Shown: positions 18,552-27,117, counted from the stretch's first letter. The stretch: DNA of 64,000 nt from Leptospira soteropolitanensis (GCF_026151655.1 NZ_JAMQPN010000002.1:62001-126000), one strand, 5' to 3'. Notes: generated by a model not told the origin, from the letters alone. Numbers and translations: made by a program.

Positions 18552-19718
18552 TTGAGTGCAACGTTAACTTTCAAGATTTCCCAAAGTTTTACGGAGTTTT
18601 CCAAGGAAGAATGGAACCTGCTTGTTCCATCGGATTCTGTTTTTCAAGAATTTGAATTCTTATCTGGGTTGGAGAATACTGGTTGTATTGGGAATGGGGA
18701 TTGGATCCCGGTTATAGTCTCTGCAAGACAGGAGGGAGTTTTAAAAGGAGTCCTTCCTGCTTATCTTCGGAGTGACTCTTATGGAGAATATATTTTTGAT
18801 TTCCAGTGGGCCAATGCCTTTCACCGGGCTGGGATTCCCTATTACCCGAAATTGACGGTGTCAGTTCCCTTTACACCTGTCACGGGGAATCGAATTTTGT
18901 TATCTGCCGATTTAGGTGATTCAGAAAAAGATTCCCTTTCTTCTCTTCTTTTACAAAAGCTTTTAGAGTTTGGGAAAGAAAAGGAAACTTCGTCGGTTCA
19001 TATTTTGTTTTGTAAAGAAAACGAACAAAAGTTAGGAATTTTGAACTCTTTTGCACCAAGACTTTCTCATCAATACCATTGGTTTAACAAAGGTTTTGCG
19101 AGTTTTGAGGATTTTTTATCCACTCTTGTGAAGGATCGTAGAAAAACCATTCGCCAAGAAAGAAGAAAAATTTCTGAATCAGGACTTATGATCCAAACCC
19201 TTACTGGCGACCAGATTACCGAAGAACATGCCCATATTTTCTTTCAGTTTTATCAGGACACCCATTCCAAAAAATGGGGCCAGGCTTATCTAAACCGAAA
19301 GTTTTTTTTAGAGATGCATCGTAATTTTCGTCATCGTTTGCTTCTTGTTTTGGCAAACGACACTTCTGGGAAACCATTGGGTGGAAGTTGGAATGTATTT
19401 AGAGATGGGTTCATTTTCGGTAGGTATTGGGGGGCATTGGAACATGTTCCCAATCTACATTTCGAATGTTGTTATTACCGATTGATTGATTTTGCCATTG
19501 AACATAAAATGGAACGAGTTGAGGCTGGGGCCCAAGGGGAGCATAAATTCCTCCGAGGATATGAAGCTGTGCCTATGTATAGTTTGCATCATATTTATAA
19601 TGAACAAGGAAGAGCGGCTATTGAGTCTTATTTGGAACGAGAAATTGTAATGGAGCGCGAAAATATTTCCGCCTACAATTCACAATCACCTATTAAATCT
19701 CTTCGGGAGGGAAATTGA
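18552..19718 (+). CDS. Predicted N-acyltransferase, FemAB/GNAT-like (COG3146/DUF482)
   Basis: 388 residues. Start is a TTG at 18552 with a weak AAAG upstream. The sequence follows the COG3146 pattern: FLSGLENTGCIGNGDWIPV, LPAYLRSDSYGEYIFDFQWANAFHRAGIPYYPKL, VSVPFTPVTGNRIL, then KDRRKTIRQERRKI and the near-invariant VEAGAQGEHKFLRGYEAVP, ending with MYSLHHI. The fold is GNAT/FemAB-like; FemAB relatives transfer amino acids from aminoacyl-tRNA to amines. The biochemical activity of this family is, to my knowledge, not established. Its stop overlaps the clpS ATG (TGATG at 19716-19720), and clpS overlaps clpA, so all three are translationally coupled, which suggests a link with N-degron proteolysis (inference, see findings). 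Confidence 0.85.
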   Translation: MSATLTFKISQSFTEFSKEEWNLLVPSDSVFQEFEFLSGLENTGCIGNGDWIPVIVSARQEGVLKGVLPAYLRSDSYGEYIFDFQWANAFHRAGIPYYPKLTVSVPFTPVTGNRILLSADLGDSEKDSLSSLLLQKLLEFGKEKETSSVHILFCKENEQKLGILNSFAPRLSHQYHWFNKGFASFEDFLSTLVKDRRKTIRQERRKISESGLMIQTLTGDQITEEHAHIFFQFYQDTHSKKWGQAYLNRKFFLEMHRNFRHRLLLVLANDTSGKPLGGSWNVFRDGFIFGRYWGALEHVPNLHFECCYYRLIDFAIEHKMERVEAGAQGEHKFLRGYEAVPMYSLHHIYNEQGRAAIESYLEREIVMERENISAYNSQSPIKSLREGN

Positions 19719-20059
19719 TGTCAGATCCAAAACGCAAATCTTATACCGATATGAACGTAGAACTACTCGAAAGAGAAAAACAAAAGAAAAAACTAAAAAA
19801 ACCTGATCGGTATAAAGTCATTTTAATCAATGATGATTACACCCCACAGGAATTTGTAGTTTATGTACTAGCCAATGTATTTCGGAAATCGATGGAAGAA
19901 TCTCGTCAAATTATGTGGAAGGCCCATACTTCTGGTTCTGCCGTGTGTGGAGTGTATTCTTTGGACATTGCTCGAACAAAAGTAGCAGAAGTGCATAAAA
20001 TGGCGGACGATGCCGGCCATCCGTTACAATGCCAGCTCGCAAAAGAGGAGGATGAATGA
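19718..20059 (+). CDS. clpS: ClpS, N-degron adaptor of ClpAP
   Basis: 113 residues from the ATG at 19718 (GGGAGG at 19705-19710 is ideally placed; a TTG at 19715 is too close). ClpS binds proteins by their N-terminal residue and delivers them to ClpA. The core RYKVILINDDYTPQEFVVYVL has the alpha-amino-binding N38, D39 and D40, and H70 (KAHTSG) matches E. coli H66. E. coli Met40, the pocket gatekeeper, is replaced here by Gln44. The N-terminal extension is about 30 residues, basic, and needed in the family for delivery. Its last bases overlap clpA (ATGA). Confidence 0.96.
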   Translation: MSDPKRKSYTDMNVELLEREKQKKKLKKPDRYKVILINDDYTPQEFVVYVLANVFRKSMEESRQIMWKAHTSGSAVCGVYSLDIARTKVAEVHKMADDAGHPLQCQLAKEEDE

Positions 20060-22320
20060 ACCTTTCCCTTGATTTAGAAAAAACCTTAGAACTTGCAGGA
20101 AATGAAGCAAGTAAATACCATCACGAATTTATTACTTTAGAACACTTGTTATACGGTCTTACCTATAATGAAAAAACAAAAGATGTATTAATTAATGTTG
20201 GATGCGATTTGGATCTTCTCAGAAAGGAATTAATCGAATATTTTGAAGAAGATCTTTCTACTATTGCCGTCCCGAATCTGAAAATCCAACCACGTTACAC
20301 TGTGGGTGTTCAGTTTGTGATTCAGTTTGCGGCCTTTCATGTTCAGAATTCAGGTAAGGACGAAGTGGATGGAAACAATGTCCTTGTGGCACTTTTTCGA
20401 GAGGAAGACAGCCAAGCATACTATTTACTCTCCAAACAAGAAGTAAACCGTCTTGACGTGATCAAATACATGTCTCATGGAATTAAAAAAGAAAGGGAAG
20501 CTGAGGAGCCAAATTTTGCGGAGGAAACGGACCCCGAAGAGTTAGAATCAGGATCTAAAAAATCCGCGTTGGAAAAGTTTTGTGTCAATCTAACAGAGAG
20601 AGCAAGGTTGGGAAAATTAGATCCTTGTATTGGTCGCGATATCGAAATCGAGAGGACCATTCATATCTTATCTCGTCGTAGAAAAAATAATCCTATTTTT
20701 GTAGGCGAAGCTGGTGTCGGAAAAACTTCCATTGTGGAAGGAATTGCCGAACGAGTGGTCAAGGGGCTTGTTCCCAAAAGTTTACTAGGTTTAGAAATTT
20801 ATTCCCTAGATATGGGGCTTGTGATGGCGGGAACCAAGTTTCGAGGCGAATTTGAAGAACGTCTAAAAGCCATCTTACAAGAAGTAGTCGGTAAACCTGA
20901 GCGTATCATCTTTGTCGATGAAATTCATACAATTGTAGGTGCTGGGGCCGTATCGGGTGGGAGTTTGGATGCTTCCAATTTGATGAAACCAGCCCTTGCC
21001 AATGGCGAGCTCAAATGCATTGGAACTACCACCTATAAAGAATATAAATCGATTTTTGAAAAAGACCATGCTCTTTCTAGAAGATTCCAAAAGATAGAAG
21101 TCACTGAACCTTCCCGGGAAGATGCCATTGAAATCTTAAAAGGTTTAAAATCCAAATACGAATCATTTCATGGGGTTACTTACAGTCCCAAAGCCATTGA
21201 AGCCTGTGTGGATTTATCCAGTCTTCACTTAAGAGATCGTTTTTTACCGGACAAAGCCATCGATTTAATGGATGAGTCAGGCGCCTTTGTGAAGTTACGT
21301 GATGAGAAAAAAGATAAGGCAAAAAAACAAGTGGGCATTTTAGAAATCGAATCCCTAGTTGCCAAAATTGCAAAGATTCCAGAAAAAACAGTAAAGGCTG
21401 ACGATAAAAAAAAGTTAGAAAATTTGGATTCTGAAATCAAGTCCATTGTTTTTGGTCAGGATCATGCCATTGAACAGGTAGTAGATGCCATCCATTATTC
21501 AAGGTCAGGTCTCAGTGATGAAGGAAAACCTATTGGTAGTTTTTTATTTGTAGGACCGACGGGTGTCGGTAAAACCGAAGTCGCAAAAACTTTAGCAGAA
21601 AAAATGGGAGTGGAGTTTCTACGATTTGATATGAGTGAATACATGGAGAAACATTCTGTATCACGTTTAATTGGAAGCCCACCGGGTTATGTGGGTTATG
21701 ACCAAGGTGGACAACTTACTGATGCCATAGCCAAAAATCCCCATTGTGTTCTGTTATTTGATGAAATTGAGAAAGCACATGAGGACATTTACAATATTTT
21801 ATTACAGGTGATGGATCATGCTACACTCACCGATAGCACGGGAAAAAAGGCAGATTTCCGCAATGTTATTTTAATCCTAACAACGAATACGGGGGCCCAG
21901 GAAAGTGCAAAACCACTGCTTGGTTTTGACACTGACAGATACGATGATCGTTCCCTTAAAGCCATTGAGAGGACATTCACTCCTGAATTTCGCAACCGAC
22001 TCACTGCAGTTGTAGAATTTGGTCCTTTGTCCATTCAGGTTGTGGAACTTGTGGTCAAACGAATGTTTCGTACTTTGCAAACCAAAGCAAATGAAAAGGG
22101 AATACATTTGGAATTGTCAGAGAAAGCCGTACGGTATTTGGCTGAAACTGGTTATGACAAAACAATGGGTGCAAGACCAATACAAAGAATTTTAAATTCC
22201 GAGATTGGAAAACCACTTTCCAAAAAGATATTGTTTCATAAAGACAAGGGAAGTAAGTATCTTGTGGATGTGATACAAAAAGATGGAAAAGATGGTTTGG
22301 AGATCATTGAAAAAAAATAG
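20056..22320 (+). CDS. clpA: ClpA, ATP-dependent unfoldase of the Clp protease
   Basis: 754 residues, the E. coli ClpA length. The N-domain (1-145) has the Clp-N double repeat that docks ClpS. D1 carries Walker [10 protein letters not shown] and Walker [16 protein letters not shown]2 carries [25 protein letters not shown] and the sensor-2 region [11 protein letters not shown]. There is no ClpB-type long middle domain, so this is ClpA rather than ClpB. The ClpP-docking tripeptide appears as LGF in [11 protein letters not shown], before [16 protein letters not shown] lies just before the ATG at 20056. clpP is not in the window. Confidence 0.96.
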   Translation: MNLSLDLEKTLELAGNEASKYHHEFITLEHLLYGLTYNEKTKDVLINVGCDLDLLRKELIEYFEEDLSTIAVPNLKIQPRYTVGVQFVIQFAAFHVQNSGKDEVDGNNVLVALFREEDSQAYYLLSKQEVNRLDVIKYMSHGIKKEREAEEPNFAEETDPEELESGSKKSALEKFCVNLTERARLGKLDPCIGRDIEIERTIHILSRRRKNNPIFVGEAGVGKTSIVEGIAERVVKGLVPKSLLGLEIYSLDMGLVMAGTKFRGEFEERLKAILQEVVGKPERIIFVDEIHTIVGAGAVSGGSLDASNLMKPALANGELKCIGTTTYKEYKSIFEKDHALSRRFQKIEVTEPSREDAIEILKGLKSKYESFHGVTYSPKAIEACVDLSSLHLRDRFLPDKAIDLMDESGAFVKLRDEKKDKAKKQVGILEIESLVAKIAKIPEKTVKADDKKKLENLDSEIKSIVFGQDHAIEQVVDAIHYSRSGLSDEGKPIGSFLFVGPTGVGKTEVAKTLAEKMGVEFLRFDMSEYMEKHSVSRLIGSPPGYVGYDQGGQLTDAIAKNPHCVLLFDEIEKAHEDIYNILLQVMDHATLTDSTGKKADFRNVILILTTNTGAQESAKPLLGFDTDRYDDRSLKAIERTFTPEFRNRLTAVVEFGPLSIQVVELVVKRMFRTLQTKANEKGIHLELSEKAVRYLAETGYDKTMGARPIQRILNSEIGKPLSKKILFHKDKGSKYLVDVIQKDGKDGLEIIEKK

Positions 22321-22329
22321 TTTGCATAC

Positions 22330-22349
22330 AAACTAACGAAAATTAGTTT
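22330..22349 (+). repeat. Short AT-rich inverted repeat after clpA
   Basis: AAACTAA (22330-22336), six bases, then TTAGTTT (22343-22349): a perfect 7-base arm with no T-run after it. It lies 10 bases past the clpA stop, just before the stronger terminator. It could slow 3' exonucleases; no other function is evident. Confidence 0.4.
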
Positions 22350-22360
22350 CCCATTAGGCA

Positions 22361-22405
22361 AATACAATAAACGTTGGATTCTCTAGATCAGGCGTTTATT
22401 GTATT
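22361..22405. terminator. Bidirectional terminator between clpA and the membrane protein gene
   Basis: A perfect 13-base inverted repeat: AATACAATAAACG (22361-22373) and CGTTTATTGTATT (22393-22405) with a 19-base loop, followed on the plus strand by TTGTTTT. It sits between two converging genes (clpA ends 22320, the minus gene ends at 22419), so it probably serves both. It is AT-rich for a terminator stem but long. Confidence 0.7.
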
Positions 22406-22418
22406 TTGTTTTAATGGA

Positions 22419-22967
22419 TTAAGTCCTACTTAAATCCTCATCTTCTTTTTTAAAGGTAAGGTAACCAAATAGAAAAGCACCAATGACAGAACCCAAAAAT
22501 AGATAAAAGGGAAGTCCAAGGCCAACTTCCTCTGGTTTTACAAAATCATAAAAATACCTTTTAGGATCCAAATAACCCCAAATCACAAAGACGATGGATC
22601 CAATTTGGCATGTGAAAAACCAAACCCTTGTCCAAGAAGATTTCCAAAACCCAAGGAAGAAAAAATTAAGGAGAGCCAGAAGAATGAAGACTGAATTTAA
22701 TTTTGGTCCAAGGGAAATGGATTCTGTGTTTTCAAAAAAACGAATTTCATAAGAAAACCAAGGAAGAACCGAAAAGATAAGTTGTGAAAACAAAAAAATA
22801 AAGAATATTTTATCGAAAAAAAGTTTACCCATCCAATAACGATAAAGAGAAAGAAAAATTCTTTTTGTTAAATCCCACCAAGCAAGCGCTAATTCAGGTA
22901 CGAATAAAAGAGATTCTTTTATGAATTGGATCAAATTGATTATTTTTGATAAGATAGAATTTGTCAT
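22419..22967 (-). CDS. Small multi-pass membrane protein, function unknown
   Basis: 182 residues with about four membrane segments (around LFFDKIFFIFLFSQLIFSVLP, LNSVFILLALLNFFFLGFW, VWFFTCQIGSIVFVIWGYL, GLPFYLFLGSVIGAFLFGYL) and a charged C-terminal tail KKEDEDLS. No family recognised. Its start overlaps the stop of the upstream ridA gene by 4 bases (22964-22967), so the two are co-translated; a functional link is not evident from sequence. Confidence 0.8.
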   Translation of the reverse strand: MTNSILSKIINLIQFIKESLLFVPELALAWWDLTKRIFLSLYRYWMGKLFFDKIFFIFLFSQLIFSVLPWFSYEIRFFENTESISLGPKLNSVFILLALLNFFFLGFWKSSWTRVWFFTCQIGSIVFVIWGYLDPKRYFYDFVKPEEVGLGLPFYLFLGSVIGAFLFGYLTFKKEDEDLSRT

Positions 22968-23422
22968 TCTACTTCTGCTACCATTTCTAATTCCACGCTA
23001 GCATCGAGAGGAAGAGAACTGACGCCAATGGCAAATCTAGCATGTTTTCCTTTTTCACCAAAAATGGTAGCAAGTAGTTCTGAAGCTCCATTGGCAACTA
23101 AGTGTTGTTCTGTGAACTCGGATGTTCCTGAAACAAAAACGCCAAGTTTAACAATAGATTTGATTTTATCTAAAGATTCGACATGAAGTAGGATTGCAGC
23201 TAAAGCATTCAAAACACATTGTTTTGCTTCTTCCTTTGCTTCCTCAAGACTTAAGTCTTTGCCAACCTTCCCGGTCTTTCGCAGTTTTCCACCAATGAGT
23301 GGGAGTTGTCCCGAAGTAAAAATAAGGTTCCCTGACCTTTTGGAAGGGATATAGGCGGCTAGGGCAGCCGGAACAGGGGGAATTTCTAAACCCAGTTGTT
23401 TCAACTTGTCATGTATTGGCAT
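22964..23422 (-). CDS. RidA/YjgF family enamine/imine deaminase-like protein
   Basis: 152 residues. YIPSKRSGNLIFTSGQLPLIGGKL, EEAKEEAKQCVLNALAAI and HARFAIGVSSLPLDASVELEMVAEV follow the YjgF_endoribonc family (the cd02199-like subgroup with ~150 residues). Classical RidA proteins hydrolyse reactive 2-aminoacrylate and use an Arg near the end (xxCR/RxxV); here the usual R-(V/T/S)-x-(V/I) arginine region reads ARFAIGVSSLP, so the Arg is placed as in this subgroup rather than in classical RidA. Activity therefore uncertain. It diverges from the hsp20 pair; its promoter is in the shared 23423-23571 gap. Confidence 0.88.
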   Translation of the reverse strand: MPIHDKLKQLGLEIPPVPAALAAYIPSKRSGNLIFTSGQLPLIGGKLRKTGKVGKDLSLEEAKEEAKQCVLNALAAILLHVESLDKIKSIVKLGVFVSGTSEFTEQHLVANGASELLATIFGEKGKHARFAIGVSSLPLDASVELEMVAEVE

Positions 23423-23497
23423 TGCTTTCCAGCCTACTTAGGCAGGGTTTATGGGACAAAATTTTTTTTTAAGGAATGAAGAAAATTGAAAACATTC

Positions 23498-23524
23498 TTG
23501 ACATTTGGCAGTCTTACCTATAGA
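23498..23524 (+). promoter_or_regulatory. Probable promoter of the hsp20 operon
   Basis: TTGACA (23498-23503), 15 bases, TATAGA (23519-23524). The -35 is a perfect vegetative match; the spacing is 2 bases short of optimum. The -10 lies inside the CIRCE operator, so repressor binding would block the polymerase. Confidence 0.6.
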
Positions 23525-23531
23525 GTGCTAA
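23505..23531 (+). promoter_or_regulatory. CIRCE operator (HrcA binding site)
   Basis: TTGGCAGTC (23505-23513), nine bases, GAGTGCTAA (23523-23531). The consensus is TTAGCACTC-N9-GAGTGCTAA: the right arm is perfect, the left has two mismatches and the spacer is exactly nine. It overlaps the -10 of the hsp20 promoter. HrcA represses such genes until heat shock; hrcA is not in this window. Confidence 0.88.
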
Positions 23532-23538
23532 TAAAAAT

Positions 23539-23561
23539 AGCAGCCAACGTTATCGGCTGCT
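23539..23561 (+). promoter_or_regulatory. 5' leader hairpin directly before the hsp20 ribosome binding site
   Basis: AGCAGCC (23539-23545), loop AACGTTATC, GGCTGCT (23555-23561): a perfect 7-base GC-rich stem ending 3 bases before GAGGAG (23565-23570). The leader would be short (transcription start estimated near 23531). It may stabilise the transcript or hold the ribosome binding site open; unlike an RNA thermometer it does not itself pair with the ribosome binding site. Confidence 0.55.
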
Positions 23562-23577
23562 AAAGAGGAGATTGAGC

Positions 23578-24021
23578 ATGTTGTTTCGAATTCTAGACCC
23601 ACAAGCCAAAGCAAATCAGTTTTGGAGAGATTTTGATCGGTTGAACGATGAGTTAACTCGTTCTATTTTAGACAGTCAATTTGGTTCCGCTTCCAATTTT
23701 CCTCCAGTAAACGTTTATACGAAGGAAGACGAAGCCCTCGTGACTTGTTTACTTCCAGGAATTGAACCAGATCAAATTGATATTAACGTAAAAGACAATT
23801 TGCTATCGATTCACGGTAGAAAGAAGACTGAGGAACTTGCGGAAGGTACAGAAGTTCACCGACGAGAAATCTTCAATGGAGAATTTCACCGAACTTTAGA
23901 ATTGCCTTTCCGCGTGGACCAGGACCATGTTTTGGCAAAATACTCTAATGGAGTCCTAAACATTCATCTTCCTCGAAGGGAAGAAGATAAACCTAAAAAA
24001 GTATCTATCATTGCTGGTTAA
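23578..24021 (+). CDS. Hsp20 small heat shock protein (first of pair)
   Basis: 147 residues from the ATG at 23578, chosen because GAGGAG at 23565-23570 leaves 7 bases before it (a TTG two codons earlier would leave only one base). The alpha-crystallin domain covers about residues 40-145 (PPVNVYTKEDEALVTCLLPGIEPDQIDINVKDNLLSIHGRKK), with the family ending YSNGVLNIHLPRREEDKPKKVSI. Hsp20 proteins hold unfolding proteins in oligomers without ATP. The gene is under the CIRCE operator and is followed by a second hsp20 10 bases later. Leptospira carries a comparable hsp15/hsp20 pair (established); which is which I cannot tell. Confidence 0.95.
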   Translation: MLFRILDPQAKANQFWRDFDRLNDELTRSILDSQFGSASNFPPVNVYTKEDEALVTCLLPGIEPDQIDINVKDNLLSIHGRKKTEELAEGTEVHRREIFNGEFHRTLELPFRVDQDHVLAKYSNGVLNIHLPRREEDKPKKVSIIAG

Positions 24022-24031
24022 GGAGAAAGTT

Positions 24032-24430
24032 ATGAATACACTGACAAAAGAAAATAATAGAGAACTTTCTGAAAAAGTGGAAGAAAAAGACCAAAAACAA
24101 TCGGTTCGAGTTTATTCTCCCAACGTGGATGTAATGGAAACAGAAGAAGCGATTCTTTTTCGAGTAGAAATGCCAGGTGTCGACCAAACATCCGTGGAGA
24201 TATCGATTGAAAAAGATCAATTGATATTAGAAGGAAAGTTTGTGACTCCTACAGAACCAAGGGGACAAGTGAGACTTGCTGAATATAGAGAAGGAAATTA
24301 TTTCCGCAAATTCACAATTGGCAAAGCCATTCATTCAGACAAAGCCATTGCAAAAATGAAGAATGGAATTTTGGAACTAACGATTCCAAAAATGGAACCC
24401 AAAAAAACAAAAATCGAAATTCAGATGTAA
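24032..24430 (+). CDS. Hsp20 small heat shock protein (second of pair)
   Basis: 132 residues from the ATG at 24032, with AAGGAG at 24020-24025. The frame stays open 7 codons upstream (24011), but that would begin inside the previous gene's end without a ribosome binding site. Alpha-crystallin domain about 30-130 (VYSPNVDVMETEEAILFRVEMPGVDQTSVEISIEKDQLILEGKF) ending MKNGILELTIPKMEPKKTKIEIQM. The charged N-terminal arm differs from that of the first copy, so hetero-oligomers or different client ranges are plausible (inference). Co-transcribed with the first gene. Confidence 0.95.
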   Translation: MNTLTKENNRELSEKVEEKDQKQSVRVYSPNVDVMETEEAILFRVEMPGVDQTSVEISIEKDQLILEGKFVTPTEPRGQVRLAEYREGNYFRKFTIGKAIHSDKAIAKMKNGILELTIPKMEPKKTKIEIQM

Positions 24431-24479
24431 AAACTCCCCATTGGTGTTTGGTAATTTCCAAGGGCTGTGAAACTAAAAT

Positions 24480-24516
24480 CCCGGTTGTCGAATGAGGCAA
24501 TCCGGGTTTTCTTTTT
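24480..24516 (+). terminator. Rho-independent terminator after the hsp20 pair
   Basis: CCCGG (24480-24484) and CCGGG (24502-24506) form a five-base GC stem, extended by TTG/CAA past a bulge, followed by TTTTCTTTTTT. It lies just before the end of the converging hisC. Confidence 0.75.
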
Positions 24517-25610
24517 TACATTAACTCGCGAACCATCTCTAATAGTAATTTATTTTCTTCTTTTGTTCCAATTGTGATCCGAATGTAATCCTTGGAAATA
24601 CCTGTGGAAAAATACCGAATGAGAATATTTTTCTCTTTTAAACGTAGATACAAACTTTCTGGTGAGACACCTAACTTTGGTTTGCAAAACAAAAAATTAG
24701 TAGAAGACTTGGGTATTTCAAATCCATTTGATTCTAGTTCTATTTTTAAATTTTCCCTTTCCCTTATCACAAGGGAACGTTTTTCCAAAAAATATTCTTT
24801 GTCAGAATAGGAAACCTCTGCCACGACTTGTTCCAAAATTCCTACATTATAAGAATCTTTCAGTTTACGAATCCAGGATATGACTTCGAGAGATCCCACT
24901 AAATAACCTACACGAAGCCCGGCAAGAGCATAGGATTTGGAAAAGGTTCTGGAAACCACTAAATTTGGGTGGTTTTTGATTTCTGAGATTAAACTTGAGT
25001 TAGGTTCTGTGAAATCAATATAAGCTTCATCAGATAAAACGATTCCAGAAAAATTTTTTACTAAGTTTAAAAGTTTATCTTTTGGTTCTTCCACACCTGT
25101 CGGCGCATTGGGGTGGGCAAAACAAAGTAACTTCCCTTTTTCCTTTTCTAAAGATTCAAAATCAAAATGTAAGTTGGATTTAAGTGGTATAGCATTGTAA
25201 GTAGCTCCTACCATCATTTGTTCAGTAAGGACAGGGTAAAAGGAATAGGTCGGATCTGGGGCAACGACGACATCGCCTGGGCCAATAAGGGCTTGGAATA
25301 ACAAACGTAAGGCTTCGTCAGACCCATTCGTTACTAATATTTGATCTGGGTCTAAATCGTAATCTTTTGCAATGAGTTCTTGTAATTTCCTTCCGTGGTA
25401 GTTGGGATACTTTCGCAAAACACCTGTTTCTAAAACTTTCTCTACGGCTTCTTTAATTTTAGGGGAAGGTGGGTATGGGTTTTCATTGGTATTCAGTTTG
25501 ATCGTTTTGGCACTAAAGCTGGGTTGTTCGCCCGGCGTATAAGGTCTGTAAGTGAGTAGTTCCTTACGTACCAGTGCTTCCATCGAAAATTGTTTGGTTT
25601 GATAGCTCAT
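24516..25610 (-). CDS. hisC: Histidinol-phosphate aminotransferase
   Basis: 364 residues. PLP-dependent class I/II aminotransferase that converts imidazole-acetol phosphate to histidinol phosphate. N-terminal LLTYRPYTPGEQP and IKLNTNENPYPPSPK are HisC-specific; ILVTNGSDEALRLLFQAL, VLSDEAYIDF (Asp for the PLP ring nitrogen) and SRTFSKSYALAGLRVGYLVG (Schiff-base Lys) follow. Four bases separate it from leuA upstream. The only other his gene in the window is hisD at 51552. Confidence 0.93.
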   Translation of the reverse strand: MSYQTKQFSMEALVRKELLTYRPYTPGEQPSFSAKTIKLNTNENPYPPSPKIKEAVEKVLETGVLRKYPNYHGRKLQELIAKDYDLDPDQILVTNGSDEALRLLFQALIGPGDVVVAPDPTYSFYPVLTEQMMVGATYNAIPLKSNLHFDFESLEKEKGKLLCFAHPNAPTGVEEPKDKLLNLVKNFSGIVLSDEAYIDFTEPNSSLISEIKNHPNLVVSRTFSKSYALAGLRVGYLVGSLEVISWIRKLKDSYNVGILEQVVAEVSYSDKEYFLEKRSLVIRERENLKIELESNGFEIPKSSTNFLFCKPKLGVSPESLYLRLKEKNILIRYFSTGISKDYIRITIGTKEENKLLLEMVRELM

Positions 25611-25614
25611 AAGG

Positions 25615-27117
25615 TTACAACCGGTTTAGGGCATTGATATAGGCTTTCGCACAGGCTTCAATGATATCTGTGGAATCCCCTTTACCAACCACCCTGCGTT
25701 CGCCGTCTTCTAAGGTTACAGATGCTTCTGCCATTGCATCGGTGCCTTCGGTTACGGGTGATATGACAAGTCTAGAGAGAAGAGGGGAAAGACCTGTGAC
25801 TTGGCCTATGGCTTTAAAAATACTATCCACTGGGCCATCACCATGCGCTTCTCCTTGTTTCACTTCTCCCTTGATTTGGAGAGAGATTTTGGAACTAGGC
25901 GTTTGGTTGGATCCTGTATTTTGTTCAAAAGAAAGGAGACGGTATTTTTCATCTACTTGGGATCTACTAATCTCTGCTTGGAAAAGAGCAGCAATGTCTT
26001 CATCGAAGACTTCCTTTTTTTTATCAGCAATTTCGAGGAACCTGTTGTAAGCATTATCAATTTCTTCCGGTTTTGGATCAAATCCCATTCGAATGACTCT
26101 GTCTTTAAAACCAGCACGACCTGAGTGGCGTCCAAGAACCATACGATTGGATTTAAGTCCCACAGATTCGGGGGTCATGATTTCATAGGTTTGCCTGTTT
26201 TTAATCACACCATCTTGGTGGATTCCCGATTCATGAGCAAAGGCATTGGCTCCCACAATGGCCTTGTTAGGTTGGACAACCATACCCGTGATCGTCTTTA
26301 CCAAATGAGAACCTCGAGTGATGAGAGTAGAATCAATTTTTGTTTCCACACCGAAAGCATCCTTTCTTGTTTTGAGAGCCATGACCACTTCTTCCATTGC
26401 CGTATTTCCAGCTCTTTCTCCGATCCCGTTGATGGTACATTCGATCTGGCGACCACCAGCAAGAACAGTTGCCAATGAATTTGCCACAGCAAGGCCCAGG
26501 TCATTATGGCAATGTGCTGAAAAAATCACTTTATCAGCTCCTTTCACTTCCTTTTTTAAGAAACGAAAGAGATCCATATATTCTTGTGGAGTGGTATATC
26601 CTACTGTATCGGGAATGTTGATGGTAGTGGCACCTTCTTCGATCACAGCTTCGACTAACTCTCGTAAGAATTCCCACTCAGAGCGAGTAGCATCTTCCGG
26701 TGAAAATTCTACATCAGTCACAAAGTCCCTTGCCATTTTCACCGCCACTCTTGCCATTTCTAACACTTCGGAGGGAGACTTTCCTAACTTGTGTTTCATG
26801 TGGATGGGAGAGGAGGCTATAAAGGTATGAATGCGTTTTTGTTTGGCTGGTTTTAGTGCATCACGTGCGGCTTCCAAATCGGGGCGAAGGGCACGGGCCA
26901 GTCCGCAAATGATGGGTCCCTCTATTTCACGTGCGATTCGTTCGACTGCTTTAAATTGTACGGGAGAAGAAACTGGAAATCCTGCTTCAATGATATCCAC
27001 CTTCATGCGGGCAAGGTGTTGGGCAATTTCCACCTTTTCATCTTCGCTCATCGCAGCCCCAGGGCATTGTTCTCCGTCCCTTAGTGTGGTATCAAATATT
27101 CGTACGTAATCTTCCAT
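25615..27117 (-). CDS. leuA: 2-isopropylmalate synthase
   Basis: 500 residues. First step of leucine synthesis: condenses 2-oxoisovalerate with acetyl-CoA. FDTTLRDGEQCPGAAMSEDEK (catalytic Arg/Asp), HCHNDLGLAVANSLA (metal His pair) and GIGERAGNTAMEEVVM place it in the DRE-TIM LeuA group. The C-terminal leucine-feedback domain is present (SLQIKGEVKQGEAHGDGPVDSIFKAI to the end), so allosteric inhibition is expected. Leptospira also has a citramalate synthase of the same family; that enzyme has a different N-terminus and lacks the ECTINGIGERAGN context seen here, so I call this LeuA. It abuts the upstream membrane protein gene without a gap. Confidence 0.93.
   Translation of the reverse strand: MEDYVRIFDTTLRDGEQCPGAAMSEDEKVEIAQHLARMKVDIIEAGFPVSSPVQFKAVERIAREIEGPIICGLARALRPDLEAARDALKPAKQKRIHTFIASSPIHMKHKLGKSPSEVLEMARVAVKMARDFVTDVEFSPEDATRSEWEFLRELVEAVIEEGATTINIPDTVGYTTPQEYMDLFRFLKKEVKGADKVIFSAHCHNDLGLAVANSLATVLAGGRQIECTINGIGERAGNTAMEEVVMALKTRKDAFGVETKIDSTLITRGSHLVKTITGMVVQPNKAIVGANAFAHESGIHQDGVIKNRQTYEIMTPESVGLKSNRMVLGRHSGRAGFKDRVIRMGFDPKPEEIDNAYNRFLEIADKKKEVFDEDIAALFQAEISRSQVDEKYRLLSFEQNTGSNQTPSSKISLQIKGEVKQGEAHGDGPVDSIFKAIGQVTGLSPLLSRLVISPVTEGTDAMAEASVTLEDGERRVVGKGDSTDIIEACAKAYINALNRL

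Noticed and set aside
22321..22419. tRNA or small RNA in the clpA downstream gap
   Set aside because: No cloverleaf features; the stretch is explained by the two inverted repeats.
23572..23577. TTG start for the first hsp20
   Set aside because: Only one base separates it from GAGGAG; the ATG at 23578 has normal spacing.
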